DNA from: Caulobacter segnis | Lineage (GTDB): Bacteria > Pseudomonadota > Alphaproteobacteria > Caulobacterales > Caulobacteraceae | Length of the DNA stretch: 64,000 bases | Assembly: GCF_023935105.1 (NCBI RefSeq) | Contig: NZ_CP096040.1 | Location: forward strand, 3,534,001-3,598,000 | Reading direction: 5' to 3' | Shown here: one piece after another, positions 24,836-34,546 of the stretch | How positions within the stretch are numbered: position 1 is the first letter of the stretch | Layout: each line of letters opens with the position of its first letter | Notes under the pieces: generated by a model | What the model saw: only the letters and a program-made list of their open reading frames with translations | Database searches by the model: none | Told to the model about the DNA's origin: nothing | Program-made: the position numbers and the translations under genes

Positions 24836-27800
24836 CTAGAATGTCGCGATCAGGCCGAAGTAGTAGCGGCGTCCCATGTAGTAGGTGTCATAGACGTAAG
24901 GCGTGCCGCCGCCGATGCTCCGATAATCGTCGGGCGTGAAGCGCGAAACGCTGTCGTCCAGCAGGTTCTTGCCCTCGACGAAGAGCTGCATCGACTTGGT
25001 CAGCTTGTACGAGGCCCGGGCGTCCAGTGACTTGGAGCCATTCTTGAAGATCGGGGTGACGACCTTGTAGTACGAGGTCGTCGAACCGCCGCCGGCCGCC
25101 GGAATGCGGTTGATGCCGGCCGAGGCGTCGGTGCGGTCGTAGTAGAAGTCGCGGCGTTGATAGGCCACCCGCGCGTTCAGCCGGCCGTCGTCGTACCAGA
25201 GATTGACGTTATAGACGTAGTTCGACTGCTTGGCCGGCGGCAGCGCCTTGCCTGAGAAGAGGTCGATCGGCGTGTTGGTCTCGTTGGACTTGGTCTTGGA
25301 ATAGTTGAAGCCCGCGCCGGTGTATTTCAGACGCCACGGCAGGAAGGTGAAAGCCGTGCGGCCGGCGATCTCGAAACCCTTCTGCTTCAGGCCGCTGGGC
25401 CCATCCTTGTAGGTGTTGACCGTATAGGTGTCGCTGTTGATCTCGTAGTTGGTCACGGTGTCAGTGTCGGGATAGCCCGACTTCACGTCGATCGCGTAGA
25501 GACCAAGGCTCAGCTGGGTGTCGCGGTTGGGATACCACTCGGCCGACAGGTTCTGAGTCGTGGCCGCGTAGCCCTTCAGCTCCGGGTTGCCGATGCGGCT
25601 GTTGCAGCTGTTCACCGCATCGCCGCGGATCGTGCCGGCCGCGTCGTCGTCCTCGGTAGATGGGTCGTTGAACTGGCCCGGATACTGGCTGATCAGCTTC
25701 TCCAGCGCCGCGCGCGTGGTGGCGTCCATCTTGCCGCACGTCACCACCGAGTTGCCGGTCAGTTGCAGCATGCTGGGCCGGGCGCGTTGCTTGGCGATCG
25801 AATAGCGGACCACGAACTGGTCCTCGATCGGCCACAGGGCCAGGTTGAAGCTGGGCAGGAAATCGTTCGACGTTCGCTTGATGTCGGTCATCTTGCGCTC
25901 GACGAACGTGCTGGACACAACCTTGTTCGGATCGACGATCTGGCCGGCGTTCAGGGCCGCCAGGATGGCCGGATCGATGGTCAGGGTGTTGACGATAATC
26001 GACGGCTGACCCGCCACGTCGACTTTCTGGTAGCGCACGCCGACATTGCCCGTGACCAGCATCCAGCGAAGCCGCGTCTCGAAGTTGACCATGGCGTAGG
26101 CCGAGCTCGTCTTCTCGTTGGTGGAGTAGGACGGACGGTCGTAGGTTTTGCCGTCCGAGGCCTGACAGCGATACAGGCAGTCGATGTTGTGACGGCCAAG
26201 GTCGGCGTTCTGACCGAGTTGGGCGAAGAACGACCGGTAGTCGAAGGCCGACCAGCTATCGAGCAGCGTGCCCCGCCCCGGCATGCCGCCGAAGAACTGG
26301 CGGCCCGGAATGTCCGCGAGGTTGTTGCTGATCAGGGCTTGGTACTGGTCTTGGGTCAGGGTGTGGATGCGATAGAGCTGATCCTGGACGGTGGTGGTGG
26401 GACGGCTCACCGATCCGAACTGACAGGGGGCCGAGGCCGGGGCCGCCGACGGGATGCAGTACTGCACAAGGTCCAGGGCGCGCGCGCGATAGAGCGTCAC
26501 GCCTGGCGCGATGTCAAAGCCGGCTTCGCGCCAGGTGGTGTTGTCGTGGTCGCGCCGCTGCAGGCCAAACTTCACGCTGGTCAGCGGGCCGAAGTGGTCG
26601 AACTCGCGCGTGACATCGATCTGGTAGTTCGCCTCCGTGCTCTTGTCGGCATAGGGCGTGTATTCCAGTTGCGACGTCGCGCTTAGCCCGTTGGCCGCCA
26701 GCGCCGGGGTGTAGGACGCTGGATTGTTCAGGTCGACCGACGACGGCGTCAGGATCGTCCAGAGACCGTTCTCGGGCACCATCTTGAAGGTCGCCGACGG
26801 GATCGAGGCGACGAAGCTGAACGCGCCGTCCTCGCGCGTGGCCTTGGCCCTGCCGTACTGGGCGCGCGCCTTGACGCTCCAGAGCCCTTTGTTGAAGTCC
26901 GCCCCGGCCTGCAGGTAGTGCTGCTGATCGTGCCGCTGGATGTAGCGGTCCTGGGTGGTCCAGTTCAGCGTCGTCGAACCGTTCCCGCGGATCAGGTCGT
27001 ACTGGGTCACGTAGTGGTTGGGATTGACCACCACGTTGCGCATGCTGGTCGTCAGGACGCCCGCCGCATTGGTCGTCCCCGTGGGACTGGCGACGCTGAG
27101 ATTGAAGGCGTCGGAGTTCTGATCGCGGATGTTGGGGTTGTACGACGCGAAGACCGTCAGGTGATCGTTGACCCGGAAGTCGGCGCGGAACTGGGCCGAA
27201 TAGCGCTTATCCTCGCGCACGCCCCGGCTGAAGCGCACCAGCGACGGAACGAAGTCCTCGAACTGCGCGAAGCAGTTGAGACGCGAGTCGGTCTGGCCGG
27301 ACGCCGGCGCGGGCAAGGCCGCGCAGCCGGCCTTGGTGGTGACCGCCGCGGCGATCGGATCAAAGGGCGTCGTGAAACTCTTGGACGGTGAGTTGTCCTG
27401 ATCGCCTAGCGGCAGATAACCGGACTGCTTGTCCGAGACGCGCGCGGTGTCCGTCACCGTGCGCGCGTCGTCGTAGGTGAAGTTGACGAGGATGCCGAGA
27501 CGATCGTCGAAGAACCGGCGCGTGGCGAAGCCGCTGAGGCGCGGCGTCCACTTCTTCTCCAGCGAGTTGTTCTGATACTGGACGTTCAGCTTGATCATCG
27601 GCTTGGCGAAATCCAGACCGCCACGCTGCTCGATCCGCACCGTGCCGCCGACGCCGCCCGGCGTCATGTCGGCGGTCTGGCCCTTGATCACGTCGACGCT
27701 CTTGATGAGGTCCGAGGACATGTCGCCCAGGCTGGTCACCGAACGTCCATCCTGGTTGCCGGTGGAGAGCATCGACATGCCGTCGACCTCGACCCGCACC

Positions 27801-28162
27801 AGATCCGCCCCCTGACCCCGGATGCTGAAGCCGCCCTGCTCGCCGTCGTCGCCGACGTCCAGACCGACGCCGGCGATGCGCGCCACGGCCTCACCGACGT
27901 TCTTGTCGGGGAAATTGCCGATGTCGTCGGCGACGATCGAATCCTGGTTGGTGGCCGCGCGCTTCTTGCGCTGGATCGCCGATTGCTCGGCCTTGCGCGC
28001 GCCGACCACGACGATTTCCTCGACCTGTTCGGTGGCCGCCGTCGCGCCGCCGCTCGTGGCCTGCGCGCGAACGGCGCTGGCGGCCCCCGCGGCAAGCGCC
28101 AGGATCGACGCGCCAACCATCAGCCTGACGGCCACGCCGTCGGGTTTGTTCGAGACGTTCAT
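24836..28162 (-). CDS. Large TonB-dependent receptor, probably for pectin oligosaccharides
   Basis: TonB-dependent receptor of 1108 aa, the large carbohydrate-type class common in Caulobacter. Signal peptide within the first 33 residues; TonB box region VEEIVVVGARKAEQSA; plug segments IRGQGADLVRVEVDGMSM, VDVIKGQTADMTPGGVGG; long barrel ending YYMGRRYYFGLIATF, with the terminal Phe expected for BamA recognition. The start follows from the signal peptide. It lies 161 bases downstream of the pectate lyase gene, which suggests uptake of pectin-derived oligogalacturonides. That substrate is an inference from context. Confidence 0.92.
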   Translation of the reverse strand: MNVSNKPDGVAVRLMVGASILALAAGAASAVRAQATSGGATAATEQVEEIVVVGARKAEQSAIQRKKRAATNQDSIVADDIGNFPDKNVGEAVARIAGVGLDVGDDGEQGGFSIRGQGADLVRVEVDGMSMLSTGNQDGRSVTSLGDMSSDLIKSVDVIKGQTADMTPGGVGGTVRIEQRGGLDFAKPMIKLNVQYQNNSLEKKWTPRLSGFATRRFFDDRLGILVNFTYDDARTVTDTARVSDKQSGYLPLGDQDNSPSKSFTTPFDPIAAAVTTKAGCAALPAPASGQTDSRLNCFAQFEDFVPSLVRFSRGVREDKRYSAQFRADFRVNDHLTVFASYNPNIRDQNSDAFNLSVASPTGTTNAAGVLTTSMRNVVVNPNHYVTQYDLIRGNGSTTLNWTTQDRYIQRHDQQHYLQAGADFNKGLWSVKARAQYGRAKATREDGAFSFVASIPSATFKMVPENGLWTILTPSSVDLNNPASYTPALAANGLSATSQLEYTPYADKSTEANYQIDVTREFDHFGPLTSVKFGLQRRDHDNTTWREAGFDIAPGVTLYRARALDLVQYCIPSAAPASAPCQFGSVSRPTTTVQDQLYRIHTLTQDQYQALISNNLADIPGRQFFGGMPGRGTLLDSWSAFDYRSFFAQLGQNADLGRHNIDCLYRCQASDGKTYDRPSYSTNEKTSSAYAMVNFETRLRWMLVTGNVGVRYQKVDVAGQPSIIVNTLTIDPAILAALNAGQIVDPNKVVSSTFVERKMTDIKRTSNDFLPSFNLALWPIEDQFVVRYSIAKQRARPSMLQLTGNSVVTCGKMDATTRAALEKLISQYPGQFNDPSTEDDDAAGTIRGDAVNSCNSRIGNPELKGYAATTQNLSAEWYPNRDTQLSLGLYAIDVKSGYPDTDTVTNYEINSDTYTVNTYKDGPSGLKQKGFEIAGRTAFTFLPWRLKYTGAGFNYSKTKSNETNTPIDLFSGKALPPAKQSNYVYNVNLWYDDGRLNARVAYQRRDFYYDRTDASAGINRIPAAGGGSTTSYYKVVTPIFKNGSKSLDARASYKLTKSMQLFVEGKNLLDDSVSRFTPDDYRSIGGGTPYVYDTYYMGRRYYFGLIATF

Positions 28163-28249
28163 GTTCCCTACCCCGGTATTTCCAGCCCTGAAGTCTTGTC
28201 TTGTCGGGCGCGGTCATCGCCGCGCGCCTTGTCTTCTTGGCCCGCGCCA

Positions 28250-28268
28250 GAACGTCGGAAACGTTCCC
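28250..28268. promoter_or_regulatory. LacI-type operator candidate upstream of the receptor
   Basis: GAACGT and ACGTTC flank five bases at 28250-28266, and GGAAACGTTCCC (28257-28268) is nearly palindromic around ACGT, as in LacI-family operators. A similar GGAAACGTT occurs on the minus strand at 29960-29952. It lies about 90 bases before the receptor start. Confidence 0.35.
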
Positions 28269-28323
28269 GCGCGGGCGGATAGTCTATCGCCCCGGTGCCG
28301 ACCGCCTTGGCGGTCCGACTAAC

Positions 28324-29676
28324 CTAGGGATTGGCCGCGGCCCATTGCGCATAGGCGTCCAAGGCCTTCTGAGGCCCGGCCGAATACCAGGAGTATCCGT
28401 TGCGCCGCCCCTTCGAGATCTCGTTGACGTCGTCGTGGATGCTCTTGCCCCAGTCGCCGAAGATCGGTTTGCCGGTGCGCAGGTCGTAGTTGCGCGACCA
28501 GATCGGGCCCGCTCCGGGCGCATCGATCAGCTTGCGCCCTTCCTCGTCGCTGACCTTGGTGAAGGCCTTGTCGTAGATGGCGTGGGCCTTGAGCCAGGCC
28601 ACGCCGGCATGGATCGCGGCCTTGACCTCGGGCGTCGGCTTGGACTGACGCATCAGGAACAGCAGGATGTCGGTGCTCTCGGCGCTGGCCAGGGAATGCA
28701 TCTCGTAGTCGCGCGCCGAGCTGGGCTTCAGCGTCAGCGGATCGACCTGCTGCGGCCAGATGGTCTTCTTGCCGTCCACCACGACCTGGGCGTCCAGGAT
28801 CGGCCGAATGGCGCGCGCCGAGGCTGCCCCCGCTTCCTTGCGCAGAGCCACAGGCGCGAAAGCGAACTCCGGCTTGGCCTCGGCGACGTCCTCCAGGATC
28901 ATCGCGGCCTCGGCCACGGCGTTGTCGTTGAACGTCACCGCGTCGTGGAAGCCGCCCTCGATCGGGTAAATCTGAGGCCAGCCGCCGTTGGGATACTGCG
29001 CTCCGAGCAGATAGCGGACGCCCTTGAGGATGCTGGCGCGGTAGGCGTCGCCGTCCTTGCCCGGAAGCTGCTGCTGCACCTTGGCCAGGAAGCGCATCTC
29101 GGTCGTGGTCGCGCCGTTGTCGAGCGTGCCGACGAAGGTCCAGAAGCGATCGACGGGCGCGTCGAAGCTGTCGTCCAGCGCCATGTGTTCGGCATTGTTG
29201 GCGTAGCGTTGCCCCTTCAGGCGCGGCGGCTTGGTGCGATCCTGGTTCTTGCTCCAGCCGCCGGTCGGGGTCTGGAAGCTGACGATGGTGTCGGCGATGG
29301 CGCGAGCCTCGGGGCCCGCGTACCAGGACGCTTCCTTGTCGAGCGGCATGTGACTGCTGCCAGCCTCCGGCGGAGGCGGCGGGGCCTGACCCGGCGAAAG
29401 CTCGGCCGCCAGGGTCGCGCGGTCCTGCTGCATCTGGGCCTGCGAGCGCTTGATATAGGCGGCCCAGGCCGCGCGCTGAGAGGCGGGCAGTTCGGTGAGG
29501 CGCTCGAGCGTCAGCGACCGAGCCGGCTCGTTCTTGCCGATCATCGCGGCGTGGGCGAGGACCGGAACCGACAAAAGGAGAGCGCCGACCAGCGCCGCGC
29601 GGCGGACGCCGCCGGCCCGCCGGCTTCCGACGGCCGCTTCCGGTGTCACGTTGATCGCGCTTGATGTGTTCGTCAC
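28324..29676 (-). CDS. pelA: Pectate lyase, polysaccharide lyase family 10
   Basis: Exported pectate lyase of 450 aa, polysaccharide lyase family 10, which cleaves polygalacturonate by beta-elimination. A GTG start precedes a signal segment (AALVGALLLSVPVLAHA). Family segments are SFQTPTGGWSKNQDR, FDNGATTTEMRFLAKV-like ATTTEMRFLAKV, YPNGGWPQIYPIEGG and TFNDNAVAEAAM, and the C-terminus reads GRRNGYSWYSAGPQKAL. The frame is open further upstream in another start, but the GTG has GGGGTAGGG just before it. It precedes the large TonB receptor on the same strand, an arrangement expected for a pectin utilisation locus. Confidence 0.9.
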   Translation of the reverse strand: MTNTSSAINVTPEAAVGSRRAGGVRRAALVGALLLSVPVLAHAAMIGKNEPARSLTLERLTELPASQRAAWAAYIKRSQAQMQQDRATLAAELSPGQAPPPPPEAGSSHMPLDKEASWYAGPEARAIADTIVSFQTPTGGWSKNQDRTKPPRLKGQRYANNAEHMALDDSFDAPVDRFWTFVGTLDNGATTTEMRFLAKVQQQLPGKDGDAYRASILKGVRYLLGAQYPNGGWPQIYPIEGGFHDAVTFNDNAVAEAAMILEDVAEAKPEFAFAPVALRKEAGAASARAIRPILDAQVVVDGKKTIWPQQVDPLTLKPSSARDYEMHSLASAESTDILLFLMRQSKPTPEVKAAIHAGVAWLKAHAIYDKAFTKVSDEEGRKLIDAPGAGPIWSRNYDLRTGKPIFGDWGKSIHDDVNEISKGRRNGYSWYSAGPQKALDAYAQWAAANP

Positions 29677-30186
29677 GCCCTACCCCAATCTCGCTCTTCG
29701 CGCCGGCGAACTCGGCCGGCGGCCTTTGGGCCATCTTGATCAAGCGGCGTGGCGGCCACCAAAGCCAACCACACCAAAATCCCACATTATGGCCTTACCA
29801 CTCCAAATATGGAACGCGCGAAGCGGGAGTGAGTCAACCACTAATGAATGGCATTTTACCTAGGTGCATAAACCAATTGACGCCGCGGCTCGCAGGCGTG
29901 TTCAGCAGGCCCTCTTCCGACGCAGTGCGCTCGGGCAGTTTCGCCCAGAAAAACGTTTCCTTTTCAGAGCTATGGAAACATCTCCCTCGACAGGCCCAAC
30001 GCCCCCAGCCACGCCAGTTGGGAAAGCCACGCCGCCTTAAATTGGTCTATCCAATTCTTGACCTCGGCGCGCCGAGAGTCATCGAGCGGCGAATAGAGAC
30101 GGAATCATGATGCGCAACCGACCGCGGGGCGCCCGGCTCGACGGAGCCTCGCCGGCCACGTCGTGGCACGGCGCGGGAGACGACGC
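29677..30186. other. Intergenic region upstream of the pectate lyase
   Basis: A 510-base gap. It holds two copies of a 14-base motif, AACCACACCAAAAT (29767-29780) and TACCACTCCAAATA (29796-29809), about 100 bases before the lyase start, plus an AAACGTTT-centred site (29948-29960). No gene-like frame was found. It probably contains the lyase promoter and the 3' end of the transcript from the large glycosidase-like gene. Confidence 0.45.
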
Positions 30187-33100
30187 TTAGGGCTGGCGCT
30201 CCAGCGTCGCGGCCATCAGGCCGATCACCACTTCGTTGGCCGTGGTCCGAACCGTCAGCGCGCGCAGCGTCTTGTGCGGATCCAGGGGCAGTGACAGCAC
30301 GGTGGCGGCGCCGCCCGGAATCTCGCGTCCCTGTCCCTTGAAGGTCGCCGGGTCCAGCACGCGGATCTGACCGGTGGCCAGGTCGACGCGGGTCGGCGGC
30401 GGCGTATCGACCCGGAATTGATAGTCGTCGAGGAAATAGTCCTGCTCGATCGGCCACCAGGTGTCGGGATTGCGCAGCGGCAGACGCGTCGTGGTTCCGT
30501 CCTGGTAGGTCACCACCACCTCGCCATTGTCGAAGCGGCTCTGCATCGGGTTGGTCGAGCCGGCCATCAGCAGATGCAGACGCCTCGCCCTGCCCGTGAG
30601 CGGCGCGACCACCGCCTTGGGATAATTGTCCCACAGCGAGGTGAAGGCGATGTTGGGAACCTCGGGCTCGCCGGGGGTGCGGAAGATCACGCCCTCGGGC
30701 GTCGCGATCTGGCCGCCCTGCCCGGCCGCCAGACGGCGCAGGCCCGTGTCGTCGATCTTGGCCATCTGGTTCAGATGCCCCGCCCAGCCCCCGATCCCCT
30801 GGGCGGGCAGGCCCAGGGACGCCCCGGCCGGGCGGGGCGAGCGGTACTTGCCCTTGGCGAAGATCGCCGTGACCCGATCGTTGAACACCAGGTTCACGGG
30901 ATCCATTCGCCCGGCGACGGCCGGATGCGCCGTGGTCGCAGTCGCCGTCGCAGTCGCCGGCTGAGCCGCAACCCCACCGACCGGCGCGAGCCAGGTCATG
31001 CCGTTGCGCGAAACGCGCTGAAAGGTCCTGGCCGACCCCGTCACGGGCGCGGCGATCGGCTGGCCGTCCCAGCGCACGACCACCTCGGAAGGCCTGTCAC
31101 CTGGCGCGACGATTTCGATCGCCGGACCGCCGGCAGCGTCCGGGGCCGAGCGCCAGGCCGCCTCGACGCCGTCGATTTCGACACCCGCTACGACATCGCG
31201 CGGAGCCGGCAAGCGCAGCACGACCGTCTTGAAGCGCCGATCACCCGGCTTGAGGCTCCAGCGATCCTCGTCTCCCGCACGACGAAAGTCGTAGGCGAAG
31301 GCTGGATGCGCGATCGACGCGTGGTCCCAGTTGGCGGGGAAACCCGGCCGGATGACCATCGTCCCGGCCAGAGCATCCGGACGCAGGCCGAACAGTCCCT
31401 CGACCAGGGCCCGCGCCGTGACGCCGGCGCTGTCGGCGAAGTCGCGCTGCGATTCCCGGCGATAGACGTCCGGCCACGCCAAGGTGCCCATGTTGCCGGG
31501 CGAGATGCCCATGAACATGCTGGCCAACAGGCCGCTCTTGGCCAGGACGAAGGCTTGGTCGGCGCGCCCCGCCCGCCACAGCGCCAGCGCCGTATGCAGG
31601 TTCTCCTGGGTCGCGACATTGTTGATCGACCAGGCGTAGGGCAGCCAATCGGTCGTCGCATAGAGGCCGTAGTCCGCGTCGCTGGGCACGCCCGTCCCCT
31701 TGATCGGGATGCGCGGCAGCCGCTTCAAGGCGTCCGACATGCGCCAGGCGTCGGCGGGCGAAGCGACCTCGGAATCGATCGCGTGATAGTAGGTCCAAAG
31801 ACCGAAGGACGGATGCAGCCGCTGCTCGCCCAGAAGGTCGCGGTACTCACCGAACGCGCCCTCGTCCGGCATCCACAGCAGCGCGCGCATCCCCTTCAGG
31901 ATCGCGTCGGCCTCCTGATCATAAGGCGTGGGATCCTCACCGATCAGCCGAACCAGCTTCGCGGCCATGCGATTGTGATAGGCCTGATAGGCCGAAGCGT
32001 GGGCGGCCCCGCCGCCATTGTACGAAAGATGGTCGCTGGCCCAGATCGCCGCGTAGGCCTCATAGAGCGCCAACTTGTCCGGCCCGTATTCACGACGAAA
32101 CAGACGCCGCTCCCAGGCCAGATGCCGCTGGATGGTCGGCCACAGATCGCGGGCGAGCTTCAGGTCGCCCGTCCAGTCCAGATGCCGGAACAACGCGTCG
32201 ATATAGACGGTATTCATGTCGTAGTGCGAATTGGACAGGTCGCCGTTCGAATGCAGGGCCGTCTCGGCCCGCGCCAGATTGGCGTCCTCGTCCAGCGGCG
32301 GTACGGCCGCCGGAATGGGTGAGACGTTCTGCCCCTTGGCCCAGTCGCGGAAATGCTGGTCGGCCCGGTCGGCGCGGCCCAGGGCGTCCAGCCAATAGGG
32401 CCCGCGCCACCCCAAGAGCTTGGTCCGCCACGCGACCGCGCCGTGCATGACAGCCTGCTGGGGGCCGTCCCAGGTGGCCTCCGCACCGACATTCAGCGCG
32501 GCCATGGCGGCTTTGATGTAAGGGTCGGGCGTGTCGATCCGGACCTGCGCGCGTAGCGCCTGGAAGTGGCTGCGGGCCTCCTCAAAGCGGACGGCCAGCT
32601 CGGTTCGGGCGAAGGCCGGCGGGCGGATCACCGGCGCGACCGGACTGTCCGGCCGCCCCGCGCGCACCGCCGTATAGTCGACGAGATCTCCGGCGACATT
32701 GGGATCGACCCGCTGCAGGGACACGATCAACGGCGCGTTCGACGTAAGCCTCGCCCGTCCTATGGCGACGCCGCCCTGATCGGGCGCCGAGCTCTTCAAC
32801 AAACGGCCCAGATCATCCCATGCGGTCGCATCGCCCCTGGAGAACCGCGCCGCGCTGCTGGCACTACCGACGATCACCGCTTGCGGCGCGCTCACCTCGA
32901 ACCCTTCGGCGCCGGTTATGACACCATTGGTTTCCGCGAAGGTCGGCTTGAATTGGAACCACTCGGAGATCGGAATCTTCTCGGTGCCGATGTCACCATC
33001 GCGGACGCCGCGCTGGCCGGTGATCCCGCCAAACGCCCAGACCAGCTGCAGCCCGGGCGGCAGGTCGGCCCCTTCGACGCGTAGCGTCAGCCCCTCGGTG

Positions 33101-33543
33101 ACGGCATAGGCCAGCGCCTCGATACGCAGCACGCCCTGTCCCAGCAGCGGATCGCGGATCTCGTAGATCAGCTCCCCTGGCCGATAGCGCGTGACGATCC
33201 GTTGCGCGGCGTGTAGCCAGCGCGCGCCGGACGGACCGGCGACGCCCAGCCGCAGGTTGCCGCCGCGCCCCGGCAGATAGAGAACGAATTCAGGCTTGTC
33301 GCCGCCATCGACGCGGAACGCGGTGTCGCCGCCGTATAGAGGCCGGTTGAAGGTCTCCGTCCCGTTCTCGATGACGAAGTCGCCGTCCTGGGGGTGATAG
33401 CGGATCGGACGCTCGATATTGCCGACCAGATTCGGCGTCGGGCCGCCGACCGCCGACGGCGCGGTCTGCGCCAACGCCCCAGTCGCGGAAAGACTGGCGC
33501 AAAGCGCAAGCGCCAGACCGGCATAGCGGCGACCTCGCGCCAT
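30187..33543 (-). CDS. Large secreted glycosidase-like protein (DUF4450 type)
   Basis: Exported protein of 1118 aa. The signal peptide is MARGRRYAGLALALCASL. An N-terminal beta-rich part (about residues 40-330) is followed by a long alpha-helical region (about 340-800) rich in Trp and Asp/Glu, as in six-hairpin glycosidases. It contains NSHYDMNTVYIDALFRHLDW and TDWLPYAWSINNVATQENL. The C-terminal third is beta-rich again. The overall plan resembles the DUF4450 proteins found in plant-polysaccharide loci; I do not identify catalytic residues. The ATG at 33543 was chosen over 33549 and 33684 because GGAGGGG lies 7 bases upstream. Its position beside the pectate lyase suggests action on pectin side chains. 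Confidence 0.65.
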   Translation of the reverse strand: MARGRRYAGLALALCASLSATGALAQTAPSAVGGPTPNLVGNIERPIRYHPQDGDFVIENGTETFNRPLYGGDTAFRVDGGDKPEFVLYLPGRGGNLRLGVAGPSGARWLHAAQRIVTRYRPGELIYEIRDPLLGQGVLRIEALAYAVTEGLTLRVEGADLPPGLQLVWAFGGITGQRGVRDGDIGTEKIPISEWFQFKPTFAETNGVITGAEGFEVSAPQAVIVGSASSAARFSRGDATAWDDLGRLLKSSAPDQGGVAIGRARLTSNAPLIVSLQRVDPNVAGDLVDYTAVRAGRPDSPVAPVIRPPAFARTELAVRFEEARSHFQALRAQVRIDTPDPYIKAAMAALNVGAEATWDGPQQAVMHGAVAWRTKLLGWRGPYWLDALGRADRADQHFRDWAKGQNVSPIPAAVPPLDEDANLARAETALHSNGDLSNSHYDMNTVYIDALFRHLDWTGDLKLARDLWPTIQRHLAWERRLFRREYGPDKLALYEAYAAIWASDHLSYNGGGAAHASAYQAYHNRMAAKLVRLIGEDPTPYDQEADAILKGMRALLWMPDEGAFGEYRDLLGEQRLHPSFGLWTYYHAIDSEVASPADAWRMSDALKRLPRIPIKGTGVPSDADYGLYATTDWLPYAWSINNVATQENLHTALALWRAGRADQAFVLAKSGLLASMFMGISPGNMGTLAWPDVYRRESQRDFADSAGVTARALVEGLFGLRPDALAGTMVIRPGFPANWDHASIAHPAFAYDFRRAGDEDRWSLKPGDRRFKTVVLRLPAPRDVVAGVEIDGVEAAWRSAPDAAGGPAIEIVAPGDRPSEVVVRWDGQPIAAPVTGSARTFQRVSRNGMTWLAPVGGVAAQPATATATATTAHPAVAGRMDPVNLVFNDRVTAIFAKGKYRSPRPAGASLGLPAQGIGGWAGHLNQMAKIDDTGLRRLAAGQGGQIATPEGVIFRTPGEPEVPNIAFTSLWDNYPKAVVAPLTGRARRLHLLMAGSTNPMQSRFDNGEVVVTYQDGTTTRLPLRNPDTWWPIEQDYFLDDYQFRVDTPPPTRVDLATGQIRVLDPATFKGQGREIPGGAATVLSLPLDPHKTLRALTVRTTANEVVIGLMAATLERQP

Positions 33544-33946
33544 CGGCATCCCCCTCCCACACCCGGACTCTGCGCCGGTAATCGATCCCAGTTTCACATC
33601 GTGGGATACCAAACCATATGTTGCGAGGCATTCGTTGCGATCGCAACAGCAGTCTTTTTGCGAACAGGCGTTGGCACATGTCACTCACGGGCCACTCCAC
33701 CGCGAGGCAGCCGATTTGACCAATAACGCCAATACCACGGCCTGCCCATTTTTAGCGGCAAATGCAAAATGCCCTACCTAAATGTCGAACTCTCGACAGA
33801 AGATCTTCAAATGTATTATCAAATATTAACACATATTATCCATTCCTTTAATACACTAGTACACTGCGGTAACCTGCCGCATTACAGTAAGATGCCGTGC
33901 GATATACGCTTCAAGAGACCACGCATTCTGTGGCTCTGGGGGTGGC
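33544..33946. other. AT-rich intergenic region, divergent promoters
   Basis: A 403-base divergent region between the glycosidase-like gene and virB1. The part at 33720-33900 is clearly A+T-rich compared with the genes on both sides. It contains TACCAAACCATAT (33607-33619), similar to the repeats upstream of the pectate lyase, and the short inverted repeat TGCGG/CCGCA (33865-33881). A 66-codon frame at 33769 lacks family features and overlaps virB1. Confidence 0.45.
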
Positions 33947-34546
33947 ATGACGTTCGACATTATCCGTAAGGCCGGATGGCTGGTGAGCGTCCTGGTTTTC
34001 GGCGTCTCAGCCGCCCCCGTCGCGGCGCAGGTCTTCGAAATCGGCGCTGACGGCGCGGTGACGCGCTTCGATGGTCCTGCCGTGTTCACGCTCGATAGCG
34101 TCCAGGCGCTGACGCCGCCTCGCCAGGCGAGCAACGAAGCTGACTCTAGCGCCATCCAACAGCAAATCTCTTCTGTCGCCGCGACCTACGCGCTCGACCC
34201 CAAACTGGTCGAGGCCGTGGCCTGGCGCGAAAGCCGTTTCCGTCCCGAAGCGCGTTCGGCCAAGGGCGCGATCGGGGTGATGCAACTGATGCCTGATACG
34301 GCCCGCGCCCTTGGCGTGAACCCCATCGATGTCAGCCAGAACATTCATGGCGGCGCGCTCTACTTGCGCCGCATGCTCGCGGAATTCGACGGCGACGTGC
34401 GCCTTGCCTTGGCGGCTTACAACGCTGGTCCCAACGCCGTTCGCAAATACGGCGGAGTGCCGCCCTACGCGGAAACCAAAGCCTATGTCGCCTCGATCCT
34501 TAGCCGCATGGCCGTTAACGCGCCCATCCTCGGAGCTTCCAACTGA
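33947..34546 (+). CDS. virB1: VirB1-like lytic transglycosylase
   Basis: Exported lytic transglycosylase of 199 aa (SLT domain, VirB1 family), which opens peptidoglycan for assembly of a type IV secretion system. Signal peptide: about residues 1-28, ending in APVAAQ. Catalytic Glu95 lies in [11 protein letters not shown], followed by [18 protein letters not shown] and [16 protein letters not shown]. The start has GGGGGTGG upstream. The stop shares one base with the virB2 start (TGATG). It is the first gene of the vir operon, after an AT-rich leader. Confidence 0.92.
   Translation: MTFDIIRKAGWLVSVLVFGVSAAPVAAQVFEIGADGAVTRFDGPAVFTLDSVQALTPPRQASNEADSSAIQQQISSVAATYALDPKLVEAVAWRESRFRPEARSAKGAIGVMQLMPDTARALGVNPIDVSQNIHGGALYLRRMLAEFDGDVRLALAAYNAGPNAVRKYGGVPPYAETKAYVASILSRMAVNAPILGASN

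Noticed and set aside
33769..33969. A 66-codon frame before virB1
   Set aside because: It overlaps the virB1 start, has no ribosome site or family features, and lies in an AT-rich promoter region where short frames arise by chance.
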